42,827 nucleotides of DNA from CAYZUC01 sp964481705 (lineage in GTDB: Bacteria > Bacillota > Clostridia > Lachnospirales > Lachnospiraceae). A program made the position numbers and the translations under genes. This document shows positions 35,602-42,827 of the stretch, in pieces. Location: NCBI GenBank assembly GCA_964481705.1, contig CAYZUC010000016.1, positions 1-42,827 on the forward strand, read 5' to 3'. How positions within the stretch are numbered: position 1 is the first letter of the stretch; each line of letters starts with the position of its first letter. A model generated the notes under the pieces. It was given only the letters and a program-made list of their open reading frames with translations. It was not told the DNA's origin and did not search any database.

Positions 35602-36200
35602 GGTTCTTTCCTCCTCTCTAAACTCTTTGCGTGTTTTCCTTTGCTTTCCTGTAATAGATTAAGAATCGATTCCTTTCCGTCTTTCTCAGCGACCCTTGAT
35701 TGTAAGTTCACCTCATCAATGGTCTGTGCATACTTTTGTGATTCGAATGGAATTACCTTCTTTTCCCGAAAAGAAAAGACATTCTGATTTCGTCCAAGAA
35801 TGATATGGTCGAGTACCTGAATGTCTAGTAAACCACATGCTTTATGAAGTTTGTCTGTGATTGCGATATCTGCCACAGATGGTTGCAAACATCCGGATAC
35901 ATGATTATGCACCAACATTACGGAAGCCGCGTTGGAAAGGATTGCACATTTCATGATATCTCTGGGGCTTGCCAGTGCGGAATTCAAAGTTCCCATACTG
36001 ACTATTGACATATTAATGGGACGATTGTCCGACTGCAGATTGACCACCGCTACCACTTCTCTGTCATAGGACTTGAATACGTCTGACAGAAGCTTTACCG
36101 CATCCATTGGCTTGTTAATGGGAAAGTCTGCATACAGTGGCGGTTCTTCTACCAGATGAACTGCAACCTGCTTTAGTGAAAATGCTTTTGGTCTACCCAT
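35583..36200 (-). CDS. RadC-like JAB/JAMM domain protein
   Basis: A 205-residue protein with the JAMM metal site HNHVSGCLQPSVAD (H98, H100, D111) typical of RadC proteins carried by mobile elements. Chromosomal RadC has an extra helix-hairpin-helix domain that is absent here. RadC-like ICE proteins have no firmly established role. The ATG at 36200 is preceded by GGAGGAAAGCAA and overlaps the stop of the 51-residue gene upstream; a TTG 15 bases earlier is less likely. Confidence 0.85.
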   Translation of the reverse strand: MGRPKAFSLKQVAVHLVEEPPLYADFPINKPMDAVKLLSDVFKSYDREVVAVVNLQSDNRPINMSIVSMGTLNSALASPRDIMKCAILSNAASVMLVHNHVSGCLQPSVADIAITDKLHKACGLLDIQVLDHIILGRNQNVFSFREKKVIPFESQKYAQTIDEVNLQSRVAEKDGKESILNLLQESKGKHAKSLERRKEPWTGLE

Positions 36201-36348
36201 TTTGCTTTCCTCCAATCGGAATTCTCATTACAAACTCCTTATTATTCAATGTTTTCAAACTCTCCTGAATGGAATTTACAGAAGATTCTTTCTGCTTTAA
36301 CTCATATACATTCTGAAAATATTTCTTCAATCGTTTTATGCGTTCCAT
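36193..36348 (-). CDS. 51-residue ICE peptide
   Basis: Starts MERIKRLKKYFQNVYELKQK and ends RIPIGGKQNG. GGAGG stands 6 bases ahead of the ATG, and its TAG overlaps the RadC start (ATGGGTAG). It is helical and basic at the front. Good ribosome binding and overlap support it as real. Function unknown. Confidence 0.55.
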   Translation of the reverse strand: MERIKRLKKYFQNVYELKQKESSVNSIQESLKTLNNKEFVMRIPIGGKQNG

Positions 36349-36379
36349 CTTCATCCTCCTTCACAATGGTTATGTAACA

Positions 36380-36397
36380 GACAGCCCGAAGGCTGCC
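36380..36397 (-). other. Intergenic hairpin after the DUF4366 gene
   Basis: GGCAGCC-TTCG-GGCTGTC (one G-T pair) lies just after the stop at 36405 but has no T-run, only TGTTAC. It resembles the hairpin ahead of the relaxase (27775-27801) and may be an RNA stability or processing element. Confidence 0.4.
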
Positions 36398-36404
36398 TTA
36401 CTGT

Positions 36405-37100
36405 TTACTCTTTCTCATCCAGTTCCTCATCCATCGAGGTGTCCTGTTCTTCCCCTTCCGGTATCTCTTCCACTTCCTCCGGCAGTTCCTCTAAGAAATC
36501 TTCATCCTCATAGTCTTCATCCGGGTCTCCCTTGGCTCTCTTATCCTTTTCCTTCTTCTCTTTTGCTTTCATATAAAGGAAAATCCCACAACCGCCAACT
36601 ACTGCTAACAACAGGAACAGAACCGGACCGAGGTTCGTTTTCTTTGGCTCTTCCACTTCAGGCACCTCCGGTTCTGATACCGTCTCTGGGATAGACTCAG
36701 GCTTTTGATACTCTGCAGCTTCCTCTTCCTCCATGAGCTTTAATAAGTCTGCCTCATCCACCTGATTCAAGAAATGAACAGTATTCTCTCCTTCATCATC
36801 ACGGTCAATAATCAGGTAAAAGATGTTGCCGGTTTTCGTGGAAACAGTAATGAACTGCTTTCCAACCTTATCCGGTTCTCCCAAATCATCTACAAGTGAC
36901 AGATTTCCATCCGGTGTTAAAGGGTCATAGGAAACCGGTTCTTCTTCCGGTACACTGTTATCGGATACGGTTTCTTCCTCTGCGGCTGCAGTCTCATCAT
37001 AATAAGCAAATGCCGTCATGGAAAAGGTGCTCATAGTGAGCACTAAGCATAAGAATGCTGCGATGATTCCCTTACCTTTTCTGATTCTATTCATTGTCAT
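36405..37100 (-). CDS. DUF4366 (CD1107 family) conjugation membrane protein
   Basis: A 231-residue exported protein. The signal peptide covers about 10-32 (IIAAFLCLVLTMSTFSMTAFA), followed by a middle domain with TVSTKTGNIFYLIIDRDDEG, a membrane helix LGPVLFLLLAVVGGCGIFLYM (about 157-177), and a very acidic cytoplasmic tail. This is the CD1107/DUF4366 mobile-element family next to DUF4315 and NlpC/P60 genes in Tn1549-like elements. The start could be ATG 37100 or 37094; GGGAGG favours the second. Confidence 0.88.
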   Translation of the reverse strand: MTMNRIRKGKGIIAAFLCLVLTMSTFSMTAFAYYDETAAAEEETVSDNSVPEEEPVSYDPLTPDGNLSLVDDLGEPDKVGKQFITVSTKTGNIFYLIIDRDDEGENTVHFLNQVDEADLLKLMEEEEAAEYQKPESIPETVSEPEVPEVEEPKKTNLGPVLFLLLAVVGGCGIFLYMKAKEKKEKDKRAKGDPDEDYEDEDFLEELPEEVEEIPEGEEQDTSMDEELDEKE

Positions 37101-37338
37101 CTTCCTCCCTGTTTACAATCTGTTCTACCGGCAAATTCGGTGTATTATTCTTTGCATAGGCAATGATTCTTGCTAACTGCTCCGGAGTCATATTGGCGGC
37201 TTTCACCAGGTCGTGTACCTGTGTCTTTTCTTCCTCCGCACATTTGCGCTCCAAATCTCGGATTTTATCATCCATCTCACTTCGTTTTGCTTTTATCTTA
37301 CTAAGTTCCATTCGATACTTTTCTAATCGCTCAAACAT
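37087..37338 (-). CDS. DUF4315 family protein
   Basis: An 83-residue coiled-coil protein (RLEKYRMELSKIKAKRSEMD) with the AANMTPEQLARIIAYA segment of DUF4315. AGGAGG precedes the ATG, and the stop lies within the DUF4366 start region. It is standard in Tn1549-like transfer modules; function unknown. Confidence 0.85.
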   Translation of the reverse strand: MFERLEKYRMELSKIKAKRSEMDDKIRDLERKCAEEEKTQVHDLVKAANMTPEQLARIIAYAKNNTPNLPVEQIVNREEDDNE

Positions 37339-37349
37339 AGGCTTCCTCC

Positions 37350-38948
37350 TTATGGTAGTCTTCCAAATCCATAAAAATGATTATTCCAGTAACTTGTATC
37401 TGTTCTGGCAAAGGAAATCGGATTGCCACAGTGAATCATCATATTGTTGCCAACATAGATCCCCACATGACTTGCTCCGCTTACACTGTAGGTTCCCTGA
37501 AAGAAAATCAGATCACCGGGCTTTGCTTCGCTTCTCGATACTGGAGAGCACAAGTTATAAAGTCCGTTTGCAGACTGTCTTCCTACATGCCATCCACTGT
37601 GGTTTAATACCCAGCTGACAAATCCGGAACAGTCAAATCCGGTGGTCGGGTTCGACCCTCCCCAGACATATTCATAACCAAGATATTTCTGTGCCTCTGC
37701 CATCATGGCTGCAAAACGTTCATCCGTTAAGGCATCCCCGGGGATGGTGTAATCGATTGGCGGTTCTCCGTGTGCATAGATATCATCTGCAAAGAGATAG
37801 GGCATATTGCCTTTCGTTTCCACAAGGATTTCATACCTTCTCATCTGGTCGGCTGTAAATCCCATGCTTCTTGCCACCGCATCCATTCCTCTGTTTGTCA
37901 AGGCAACGTCCAAAATATAGTAGTTATATTCTTCCGTTTCCGGCGTTCCGTCTGCATTCGTGCCTCCGGTTTCTCTAGTTCGGACTTCCACGATTCGTCT
38001 TGTGGTCAGCTGATACTGCAGATTGAAAATCTGTTGCAGCTTCGTAGCCGCCTCTTCCCTTGTATACTCCTCTAGCAGTACTGTCAGAATCGCTGCTAGC
38101 TCAAAGGGATTATGATTGATTTCTGCCAGATGATACCGGTACTCGTCATAGCCCGGATACTCCGATTCAATATTCCGGATTCGCACTGCCAGTGCTTCCT
38201 CCTTTGCCTTATAGTCGTTGTCTGTCGCTATGATGTCCCTGTCCTCTGCAATATAGGAAGTGGTTACAACGATCTTCGTGGTTCCCTGAAACATCATTCC
38301 ACAGGACTGCAATAACAGACCAAGCGAAATCACAATGACTGCAACAATAGCAATGATTAGAATCACCTTCGCATTAGCGGCTGCAAAGGCTCCGATATAC
38401 TTACCGACTTCCACAATCTCTTTCCCTGCTTCTACCGCTGCTTTTTTCAATCGATCAATTCCTGTCGCCGTTTCTTCGCTGACCGCTTTTGCCTGTTTTT
38501 GTTTCCCGGCATTCTTCTTTACCTTTGCCTGTTGCTTCTGACTTCCCGCAGAGGATTCCGCACCCTTTGCCTGTTGCTTCTCCGTTTTCCTCTCTTTCCT
38601 GGTATCTGACTTTAACTTCTTTGCATAAATACCGGATACTGTCTGCTCTATGGTCTTGGTGGTTTCGTTTGCTGCATCCACTCCTGCATTGGTATCCTCG
38701 TCTTTCTTTGATACCTTCTGATGGAGCTTTCTGGATAACACAGTTGTTGCATAGATTTCCTTTCGAGAAAACTTTTTGATTCTTGCCTTTCTTCTGGTTT
38801 CCTCGATGGAATCCTTTGTGTCTGCTTTTCCGTGTCGTAGCTTCTTTCCCATATGGTCAATGGCGGTGGACTTCTTTCTAAGCTTCTGCCCCGGGTCAAG
38901 CGTATTCACCGTTTTCTTTGTGGATTCATTTTTCTCATGTGGTTGCAT
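37350..38948 (-). CDS. NlpC/P60 cell-wall hydrolase of the transfer apparatus
   Basis: A 532-residue protein. A basic, repetitive cytoplasmic N-terminus (about 185 residues) is followed by a membrane helix (VILIIAIVAVIVISLGLLLQ), a CwlT/lysozyme-like middle region, and a C-terminal NlpC/P60 domain with the catalytic Cys in TGFDCSGFVSWVLN and His in SHVGIYVGNN. It opens peptidoglycan for the conjugation channel. I take the ATG at 38948 (GGAGAG ahead). It overlaps the virB4 end by 14 bases. Confidence 0.88.
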   Translation of the reverse strand: MQPHEKNESTKKTVNTLDPGQKLRKKSTAIDHMGKKLRHGKADTKDSIEETRRKARIKKFSRKEIYATTVLSRKLHQKVSKKDEDTNAGVDAANETTKTIEQTVSGIYAKKLKSDTRKERKTEKQQAKGAESSAGSQKQQAKVKKNAGKQKQAKAVSEETATGIDRLKKAAVEAGKEIVEVGKYIGAFAAANAKVILIIAIVAVIVISLGLLLQSCGMMFQGTTKIVVTTSYIAEDRDIIATDNDYKAKEEALAVRIRNIESEYPGYDEYRYHLAEINHNPFELAAILTVLLEEYTREEAATKLQQIFNLQYQLTTRRIVEVRTRETGGTNADGTPETEEYNYYILDVALTNRGMDAVARSMGFTADQMRRYEILVETKGNMPYLFADDIYAHGEPPIDYTIPGDALTDERFAAMMAEAQKYLGYEYVWGGSNPTTGFDCSGFVSWVLNHSGWHVGRQSANGLYNLCSPVSRSEAKPGDLIFFQGTYSVSGASHVGIYVGNNMMIHCGNPISFARTDTSYWNNHFYGFGRLP

Positions 38949-41421
38949 TCTGCTCTCCATCCTTGTTTACTACCTCACTTAGTTTCGTGGTCATAATGCG
39001 GTACAGTTCCAAATCATTCGGGAAGCGATCAACAAATGGTAAGATGACATTTCCATAGAACAGTAATCCCTCTCCTTCCCCGGAATGGGTCACATAGGAC
39101 AGCTGATGAGGACTGATATTGAGCTGTTTGGCTAATATCTGCCTGTCACCGGCAGCCTGATTCAGCATATAGATATAATCACTGTTCTCAAAGATGTTCT
39201 CCACCTCTCTTGATGCCAGCAAATCCTTTACATTCTGGGTGATAGCTGTCGGAATACCGCCCCATTTACGGAAACGCTTATAAATCTCCACACTGTATGC
39301 GGCAGTCTGTTCTTCCTTCAAAAGAAGATGAAACTCATCCATATAGTAGCGGGTACATCTTCCCACAGCGCGGTTGGTGGTCACTCTCCCCCATACCTGA
39401 TCCTGTACAACAAGCATTCCGATTTTTTTTAGCTGCTTTCCAAGCTCCTTGATGTCATAGCAAACTAAGCGGTTATGAATGTCTACATTTGTCTGATGAT
39501 TGAATACATTTAAGGAACCGGATACATAGATTTCAAGTGCTGTTGCCACATGTCTTGCTTCCGGTTCGTTCTGCTCCCAAAGTGCGACATATAAATCACC
39601 TAATACTGGCATGTTTTCCGGAATGGGGTTTTCAAAATACTTCTGATAAATCTTGTGCACGCAACGGTCAATGACAGTCTTCTCTACCGGTAACAGTCCA
39701 TCCTTTCCACCCACAATCAGTTCACACAAAGACAAAATAAAATCCGCCTTTAGTGCAAGCGGATTGTCGTCCTCGGAATAATTCATGTTGATATCCATAG
39801 GATTGATATACTGTTTACTGGAGGCTCTGATACGGATGACCTGACCGTTTAGTCTTTGCACCAGAGCAGAATACTCAGCTTCCGGATCACAGACAATGAT
39901 GTCATCATCCGTAGCAAGGAATACATTGACCATCTCACGCTTTGCTGCAAAGCTCTTACCGGAACCGGGTGTTCCAAGGATTAAACCGTTGGGGTTCTTT
40001 AATAGCTTCCGGTCCACCATGATCATGTTATTGGAAAGGGCATTTAATCCACAGTACAAGGTTTCTCTTCCGTTTTGGAACAACTCCTGTGTGGTAAAAG
40101 GGATAAAGATTGCGGTACTGGATGTGGTCAGTCCGCGTTCGATTTCAATAAGGTTCTGAGCCAGAGGCAGTGAACTCATCAGCCCCTGTTCCTGTTCAAA
40201 ATCAAGTCGAATCAGGTTACAGTTATGCTTCTGCGCGATACTTCTTGCCTGAAAGATATTGTTTTCAAGCTCCTGCTCTGTTTTCCCGGTATTCATAATG
40301 AGGAAGGTAAGCAGAAACATTCGCTCATTCTGACTCTGTAGCTCTCGTAACAGTGACTTTGCATCCTTTCCAAAGGTAGCAAGGTCGGAGGGAATGATGT
40401 CCATATCGTATCCTGCACGAACTGCTTTCTTCTGTTCCTCAATCTTGCTTCGATCTAGCTCTGTGATGGTATGCTTCACCGTCTTAATGGCTTCATTCTG
40501 GTCTACAGAATGAATGTGCATGGTCACAATCTGACTGGATTCCATGTTTAAGAAATCTGCTAACATAAGGTCACTAATATCGGATGCCGTAATAGCCAGA
40601 AATGACATTGCCCCATGCAAACCTCCCATACTAAAGCTCTTTGTCTTCTGAAAAGCAAAGGAACTGGGTGCAATGAAATCTTTTACGGATAATCCGGATT
40701 TTACAAGATAGCGCCAGTCAAATCGGAACTTATCGTCATCTCCCATATGAAACATAGAATGCATCAATCCCAGTCTTTCTTTCCCATTCAGAGTTTCTGC
40801 CATGACTCCGATTCGCTTAAAGTTATTGAGCAAATCCGTTTCGATATGAATGAGTCTTGGCTTTGCGGATTTCATGCTCTCTGCTTCAATTCCAAAGGTC
40901 AGATACTTGGTCTTGGTGAGTCCGTTATTGCCTCTGGATAACTGTCTTTTTAACATGATGGAATATTCATCCCTCACATCATTAAAGCCATCCTTTTTAT
41001 GCGGAATCCGGATACTTCTTTCAAAGTCCTCTGTATCGGTTCCACGATTCATAAAGGTTAGCTCAAACATTACCGAGCTGTCAAAGAAGTTTAAAAAGCT
41101 GCACCATTCCTCAAAGATCATAGTCTTATCTTCCGGTTGAGCCAGCTGATAGTTGATGTCCTGAAACTGAATGGTCTTCGTGTAGAAGTTGTCACGCACT
41201 CTGCAGATTCCATCCGGATACATACGCTCAAAAGGAATGGACTGCTGTGCTGTTCTTGGTGTTCCATTGTCACTCTTTGCATTCACCACGATTTTCTTAA
41301 TCTGCTTTTCTTCCTGTCTAGTTAGGTTTCTGGGCATTCGGACGGTATTCTCATCATCCTTGTCCCTGCCTCTACCAAATGTCTTAAAGAGTCCTTTCAT
41401 TATCTCTGAAAACAATGTCAT
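38935..41421 (-). CDS. virB4: VirB4-type conjugation ATPase
   Basis: An 828-residue T4SS ATPase of Gram-positive ICEs: Walker A LILGTPGSGKSFAAKREM (about 480-497), VCDPEAEYSAL, Walker B YYMDEFHLLL (about 690), and TQNVKDLL. The N-terminal VirB4 domain includes QFQDINYQLAQPEDK-type sequence. It energises assembly and substrate passage at the membrane. AAGGAGG lies directly ahead of the ATG. It overlaps prgI by 38 bases. Confidence 0.93.
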   Translation of the reverse strand: MTLFSEIMKGLFKTFGRGRDKDDENTVRMPRNLTRQEEKQIKKIVVNAKSDNGTPRTAQQSIPFERMYPDGICRVRDNFYTKTIQFQDINYQLAQPEDKTMIFEEWCSFLNFFDSSVMFELTFMNRGTDTEDFERSIRIPHKKDGFNDVRDEYSIMLKRQLSRGNNGLTKTKYLTFGIEAESMKSAKPRLIHIETDLLNNFKRIGVMAETLNGKERLGLMHSMFHMGDDDKFRFDWRYLVKSGLSVKDFIAPSSFAFQKTKSFSMGGLHGAMSFLAITASDISDLMLADFLNMESSQIVTMHIHSVDQNEAIKTVKHTITELDRSKIEEQKKAVRAGYDMDIIPSDLATFGKDAKSLLRELQSQNERMFLLTFLIMNTGKTEQELENNIFQARSIAQKHNCNLIRLDFEQEQGLMSSLPLAQNLIEIERGLTTSSTAIFIPFTTQELFQNGRETLYCGLNALSNNMIMVDRKLLKNPNGLILGTPGSGKSFAAKREMVNVFLATDDDIIVCDPEAEYSALVQRLNGQVIRIRASSKQYINPMDINMNYSEDDNPLALKADFILSLCELIVGGKDGLLPVEKTVIDRCVHKIYQKYFENPIPENMPVLGDLYVALWEQNEPEARHVATALEIYVSGSLNVFNHQTNVDIHNRLVCYDIKELGKQLKKIGMLVVQDQVWGRVTTNRAVGRCTRYYMDEFHLLLKEEQTAAYSVEIYKRFRKWGGIPTAITQNVKDLLASREVENIFENSDYIYMLNQAAGDRQILAKQLNISPHQLSYVTHSGEGEGLLFYGNVILPFVDRFPNDLELYRIMTTKLSEVVNKDGEQNATT

Positions 41422-41770
41422 ATACCTCCTTTTCCGCCTGTTGCTGTCGCATCAGGGCCGAGTAGTAATTATCTGTCTTATAGGGGCGTATCTTCGGTCG
41501 TAAAAATCTTGCCTGTATCATGTGACGAACAATTACTTCAAGCGGTTGTCCGTTCTTCTCATACATGGCAAGGAAAAACAAAGGGAGCATGATGAAAATC
41601 ATCCCCATTGCGGCAAGTGACGTATTACCGGTTCCTTTCAGTAAGAAAAAGGACGGTACTCCAATGAGTGCCGCCACGCTAAAACAAATCAGTTGTCGTT
41701 TTGTCAGATTAAACAGAATCTTTGATTTGACTCTGGTTAAGTCTCTTGGTACGGATATATATGATGCCAT
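41384..41770 (-). CDS. prgI: PrgI family transfer protein
   Basis: A 128-residue protein starting MASYISVPRDLTRVKSKILF, with two membrane helices (LICFSVAALIGVPSFFLL and a following AAMGMIFIMLPLFFLAMYE) and a C-terminal RPYKTDNYYSALMRQQ, the PrgI signature (VirB3-like). GGAGG lies 4 bases ahead of the ATG at 41770; an upstream in-frame start at 41797 would overlap the preceding gene. Confidence 0.88.
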   Translation of the reverse strand: MASYISVPRDLTRVKSKILFNLTKRQLICFSVAALIGVPSFFLLKGTGNTSLAAMGMIFIMLPLFFLAMYEKNGQPLEVIVRHMIQARFLRPKIRPYKTDNYYSALMRQQQAEKEVYDIVFRDNERTL

Positions 41771-41786
41771 GAATCCTCCTTTCCGG

Positions 41787-42653
41787 TTAATGAGCACTAA
41801 AGATACTCTTTGCCAGTGTTCCTGTCTTAAATAGGGTAAAGCACAGTAATATGGTATAGCCGAGCACTCCCCACAGTGAACCTACGATATCATCCGTGAA
41901 TACTACTGTCTGAATCAGTACTGCATAGATACCTACACAGACTAAAATCAGAAATCCCTGAAATGCCAGTGCACAGATGGAACACAGATAGTTTTGTCCG
42001 ATCTGACTCTGCTCTCTATTTCCGAAAGTGGCAAACGGAATGGGTGCTAACGATACCATCAGATAGATCTCGATCATCCTTCCATAGACAATTACAAAAA
42101 TGACTGCCGACAGAGCATATAAGGTAAGCTTGATGATATTAGTCTGAAACCACAGTCCAAACAGAACCATGTTGTCCATTCCCTCTACCGAGGTTCGAAG
42201 TGTTGCTATCGCATCTTCCCCGATTGATGTGCTACTACTGATAATGCCTCCGCTGCTGTTGATAACATGCTGTGCCACATCAAAGACTGCCAGTGTAATA
42301 TCAAAGGTATTCGTAATAAGCATAACGGCTACAAATGTCTTGAATACCCACTTAAAGAAAAACCATGTTTCAAAATTCGCAAGATTATTATGATTAATAA
42401 TCATCTGGATTAACTCATAACAGGCAACAAAGGTCAGAATCAGACCGGCAATCGGAATAATGACCGATTCCGAGATTCCACGAATTAGGGAATAAATCCC
42501 CGGCGAGAAGTCCGCCGGGTTCATCCCTACTGTGGCAGCTACCGAGCCTACCTTGTCATTCACTGCTTCAAACATGCCTGTCAGAGTGTCCATGACACCA
42601 GTTACCAACATGTCATGAATCCAGTCGTTAATTGCTTGGATTACACTCTCCAA
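41787..42653 (-). CDS. VirB6/TrbL-like conjugation channel membrane protein
   Basis: A 288-residue protein with about six membrane helices, including VIIPIAGLILTFVACYELIQ and LTLYALSAVIFVIVYGRMIE, and the segment EIYLMVSLAPIPFATF characteristic of VirB6/TrbL/CD1112-type channel proteins. It starts at a TTG with GGAGG nine bases ahead. It lies between Maff2 and PrgI as in Tn1549-like elements. Confidence 0.88.
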   Translation of the reverse strand: MESVIQAINDWIHDMLVTGVMDTLTGMFEAVNDKVGSVAATVGMNPADFSPGIYSLIRGISESVIIPIAGLILTFVACYELIQMIINHNNLANFETWFFFKWVFKTFVAVMLITNTFDITLAVFDVAQHVINSSGGIISSSTSIGEDAIATLRTSVEGMDNMVLFGLWFQTNIIKLTLYALSAVIFVIVYGRMIEIYLMVSLAPIPFATFGNREQSQIGQNYLCSICALAFQGFLILVCVGIYAVLIQTVVFTDDIVGSLWGVLGYTILLCFTLFKTGTLAKSIFSAH

Positions 42654-42690
42654 AAATGTTCACCTCCGTCAGTTCTAAAAGCAGTGATTC

Positions 42691-42827
42691 TTAGCCGAAT
42701 AATCCGGAAAGAAGAGGAACAAGAGTAATACCGATGAGGGCAACTCCGCCTCCGGCCATAAGCTGCTTCATTCCCTGGCTCTTTGCTCCAGGATTGTCGT
42801 TACCATAACCTTCCATCAGGTTGATAA
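42691..42827 (-). CDS. Maff2 family mobile-element protein (partial, C-terminus)
   Basis: Only the last 45 residues are in the window: INLMEGYGNDNPGAKSQGMK, then QLMAGGGVALIGITLVPLLS and GLFG. This is the conserved end of the small two-helix Maff2 proteins that precede the VirB6-like gene in Tn1549-type conjugation modules. Confidence 0.88.
   Translation of the reverse strand, partial: INLMEGYGNDNPGAKSQGMKQLMAGGGVALIGITLVPLLSGLFG

Noticed and set aside
37163..38779. Plus-strand open frames antisense to the DUF4315 and NlpC/P60 genes
   Set aside because: Opposite-strand reading of well-supported conjugation genes; no start signals.

Overview
The window reads as part of an integrative conjugative element (ICE) of the Tn1549/C. 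difficile CTn type from a gut Clostridia, probably Lachnospiraceae. It most likely comes from a metagenome-assembled genome. The basis is low G+C, AGGAGG ribosome binding sites, every gene on the minus strand, and the characteristic Maff2, VirB6-like, PrgI, VirB4, NlpC/P60, DUF4315, DUF4366, RadC and MobC cassette. A 10-base N gap flanked by a foreign glycosyltransferase fragment shows that this is a scaffold. Transcription runs from right to left.

Conjugation module, 34.85-42.8 kb, visibly G+C-richer: Maff2 (partial), VirB6/TrbL-like membrane protein, PrgI, VirB4, NlpC/P60 hydrolase, DUF4315, DUF4366 (CD1107), a 51-residue protein, RadC/JAB, a hypothetical protein and MobC. The rest of the mobilization and maintenance region lies at 24.9-28.3 kb: a small membrane protein, a decayed small gene, the relaxase, a candidate oriT, a duplicated SpoVG protein and a 69-residue protein.

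Cargo 1, 28.6-34.5 kb, lies between mobC and the relaxase, which are often adjacent. It is an Avs3-like (DUF4297-like nuclease plus STAND/NACHT) defence locus, split between two frames, with an unrecognised 677-residue partner.

Cargo 2, 8.5-24.5 kb, is a DNA phosphorothioation modification and restriction island. The order is XRE regulator, dptF, dptG, dptH, then dndB, dndC, dndD (frameshifted), dndE, a dndA-type cysteine desulfurase and an HNH endonuclease. It starts at a clear promoter with three 12-bp operator-like repeats. A perfect 39-bp palindrome lies ahead of dndB. A hairpin plus T-run terminator follows the HNH gene.

Cargo 3, 0.36-7.74 kb, is the best candidate for an undescribed system. 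It is a tightly coupled seven-gene operon: three non-identical P-loop GTPases, a 35-residue single-pass membrane peptide, a 1048-residue HerA/VirB4-type ATPase with a Gly/Ser-rich insert, a WHH-family HNH nuclease toxin and a SUKH (SMI1/KNR4) immunity-type protein. I do not recognise this combination as a named system.

Several lesions (the dndD frameshift, the nuclease/STAND frame break, a small gene with an in-frame TGA, and the dptF scaffold join) could be assembly or sequencing errors, or real decay or switching. Reads would settle this.
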